Shown here: positions 63,713 to 64,000 of the stretch, in pieces
Numbering within the stretch: position 1 is the first letter of the stretch
Layout of the letters: every line of letters starts with the position of its first letter
NCBI GenBank assembly: GCA_012295275.1
Contig: CM022665.1
Coordinates: 35,858,522 to 35,922,521 of the forward strand
DNA: 64,000 nucleotides
Reading direction: 5' to 3'
DNA from: Chrysomallon squamiferum
Taxonomy: Eukaryota; Mollusca; Gastropoda; Neomphalida; Peltospiridae
The notes under the pieces: model-generated
Seen by the model: the letters and a program-made list of their open reading frames with translations, nothing else
Databases searched by the model: none
Told to the model about the DNA's origin: nothing
Translations under genes and position numbers: made by a program

Positions 63713-64000
63713 TATTCCAGTATTTAATTCAAGGCCTCAGATTTTGTTCAGTATTTATTTTCTGCTATTTAAAAAGTATTACTTATTTTACTGTTTTTGT
63801 TCAATTTCGAATCCATCATATTTTCTTCTTGTGTTCCTTAATTCACCCCCTCCTTTGTAGTTTAAAGGCGTACATCTAAATTGAATTGATGATGAAAAAT
63901 AAATGATGTAAAAAATTATTTTTTTTTTTTTTTTTAAATATATTATTCTTTTATTCTTTTTGACGAACGACTGACACTCAAACAAGTATGACAATAAAAT
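63713..64000. other. Right edge, no gene seen
   Basis: AT-rich sequence with a T run near 63918-63935. The minus-strand 68-codon frame at 63788-63994 is mostly low complexity. Confidence 0.5.

Overview
The window is nuclear DNA from an animal. It is very AT-rich, full of microsatellites (TAA, TAAA, GA, CA/TG, CTA) and poly-A runs, and its genes are split by many short GT-AG introns. The presence of a full CEP164 gene (distal appendages of the basal body) fits a ciliated metazoan. The repeat style and gene structures suggest a lophotrochozoan, perhaps a mollusc, but no feature here fixes the species and this is a low-confidence guess.

Layout. 1-15570 has no gene I can support. It is an AT-rich desert carrying seven islands of higher complexity and higher GC (about 3.0-3.5, 4.6-5.3, 7.5-7.9, 8.65-9.2, 10.3-10.8, 12.5-13.1 and 14.1-14.4 kb) that look like conserved non-coding regulatory elements. 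15581-15746 is a short hAT-like MITE. 15807-17656 (minus) is a two-exon gene for a type I membrane protein with extracellular leucine-rich repeats. 17.7-24.6 kb is AT-rich filler with a degenerate minisatellite. 24640-48468 (minus) is a complete 34-coding-exon CEP164 gene, predicted protein 1307 aa, with its likely 5' untranslated exon and promoter near 49.0-49.1 kb. 49.2-52.2 kb is repeat-rich spacer. 52.29-60.96 kb (plus) is a mercaptopyruvate/thiosulfate sulfurtransferase gene (seven coding exons, 279 aa) with a probable upstream 5' untranslated exon. 62397-62782 is a minisatellite and 62912-63710 is an internally deleted Tigger/pogo-type DNA transposon with both inverted ends and a TA duplication.

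The three genes are not an obvious functional unit. CEP164 and the sulfurtransferase are divergently transcribed, with predicted start regions about 3.2 kb apart, each carrying a YY1/ETS-like housekeeping-type signature. I rebuilt all exon models by hand from reading phase, splice sites and remembered family features, so individual borders (notably CEP164 exons 5, 7 and 9) may move by a few codons.

The observations I rate highest are: nine CAGGTR (Snail/ZEB-type) sites within 500 bp at 8.66-9.16 kb; a tight array of ATAATCAC-type motifs at 5.22-5.29 kb that shares a core with an island 2 kb away; the whole cluster of non-coding islands; a sulfurtransferase whose catalytic Cys is kept while the rest of the active-site loop is replaced; and intronic duplications in CEP164 that carry copies of exon or splice-donor sequence.
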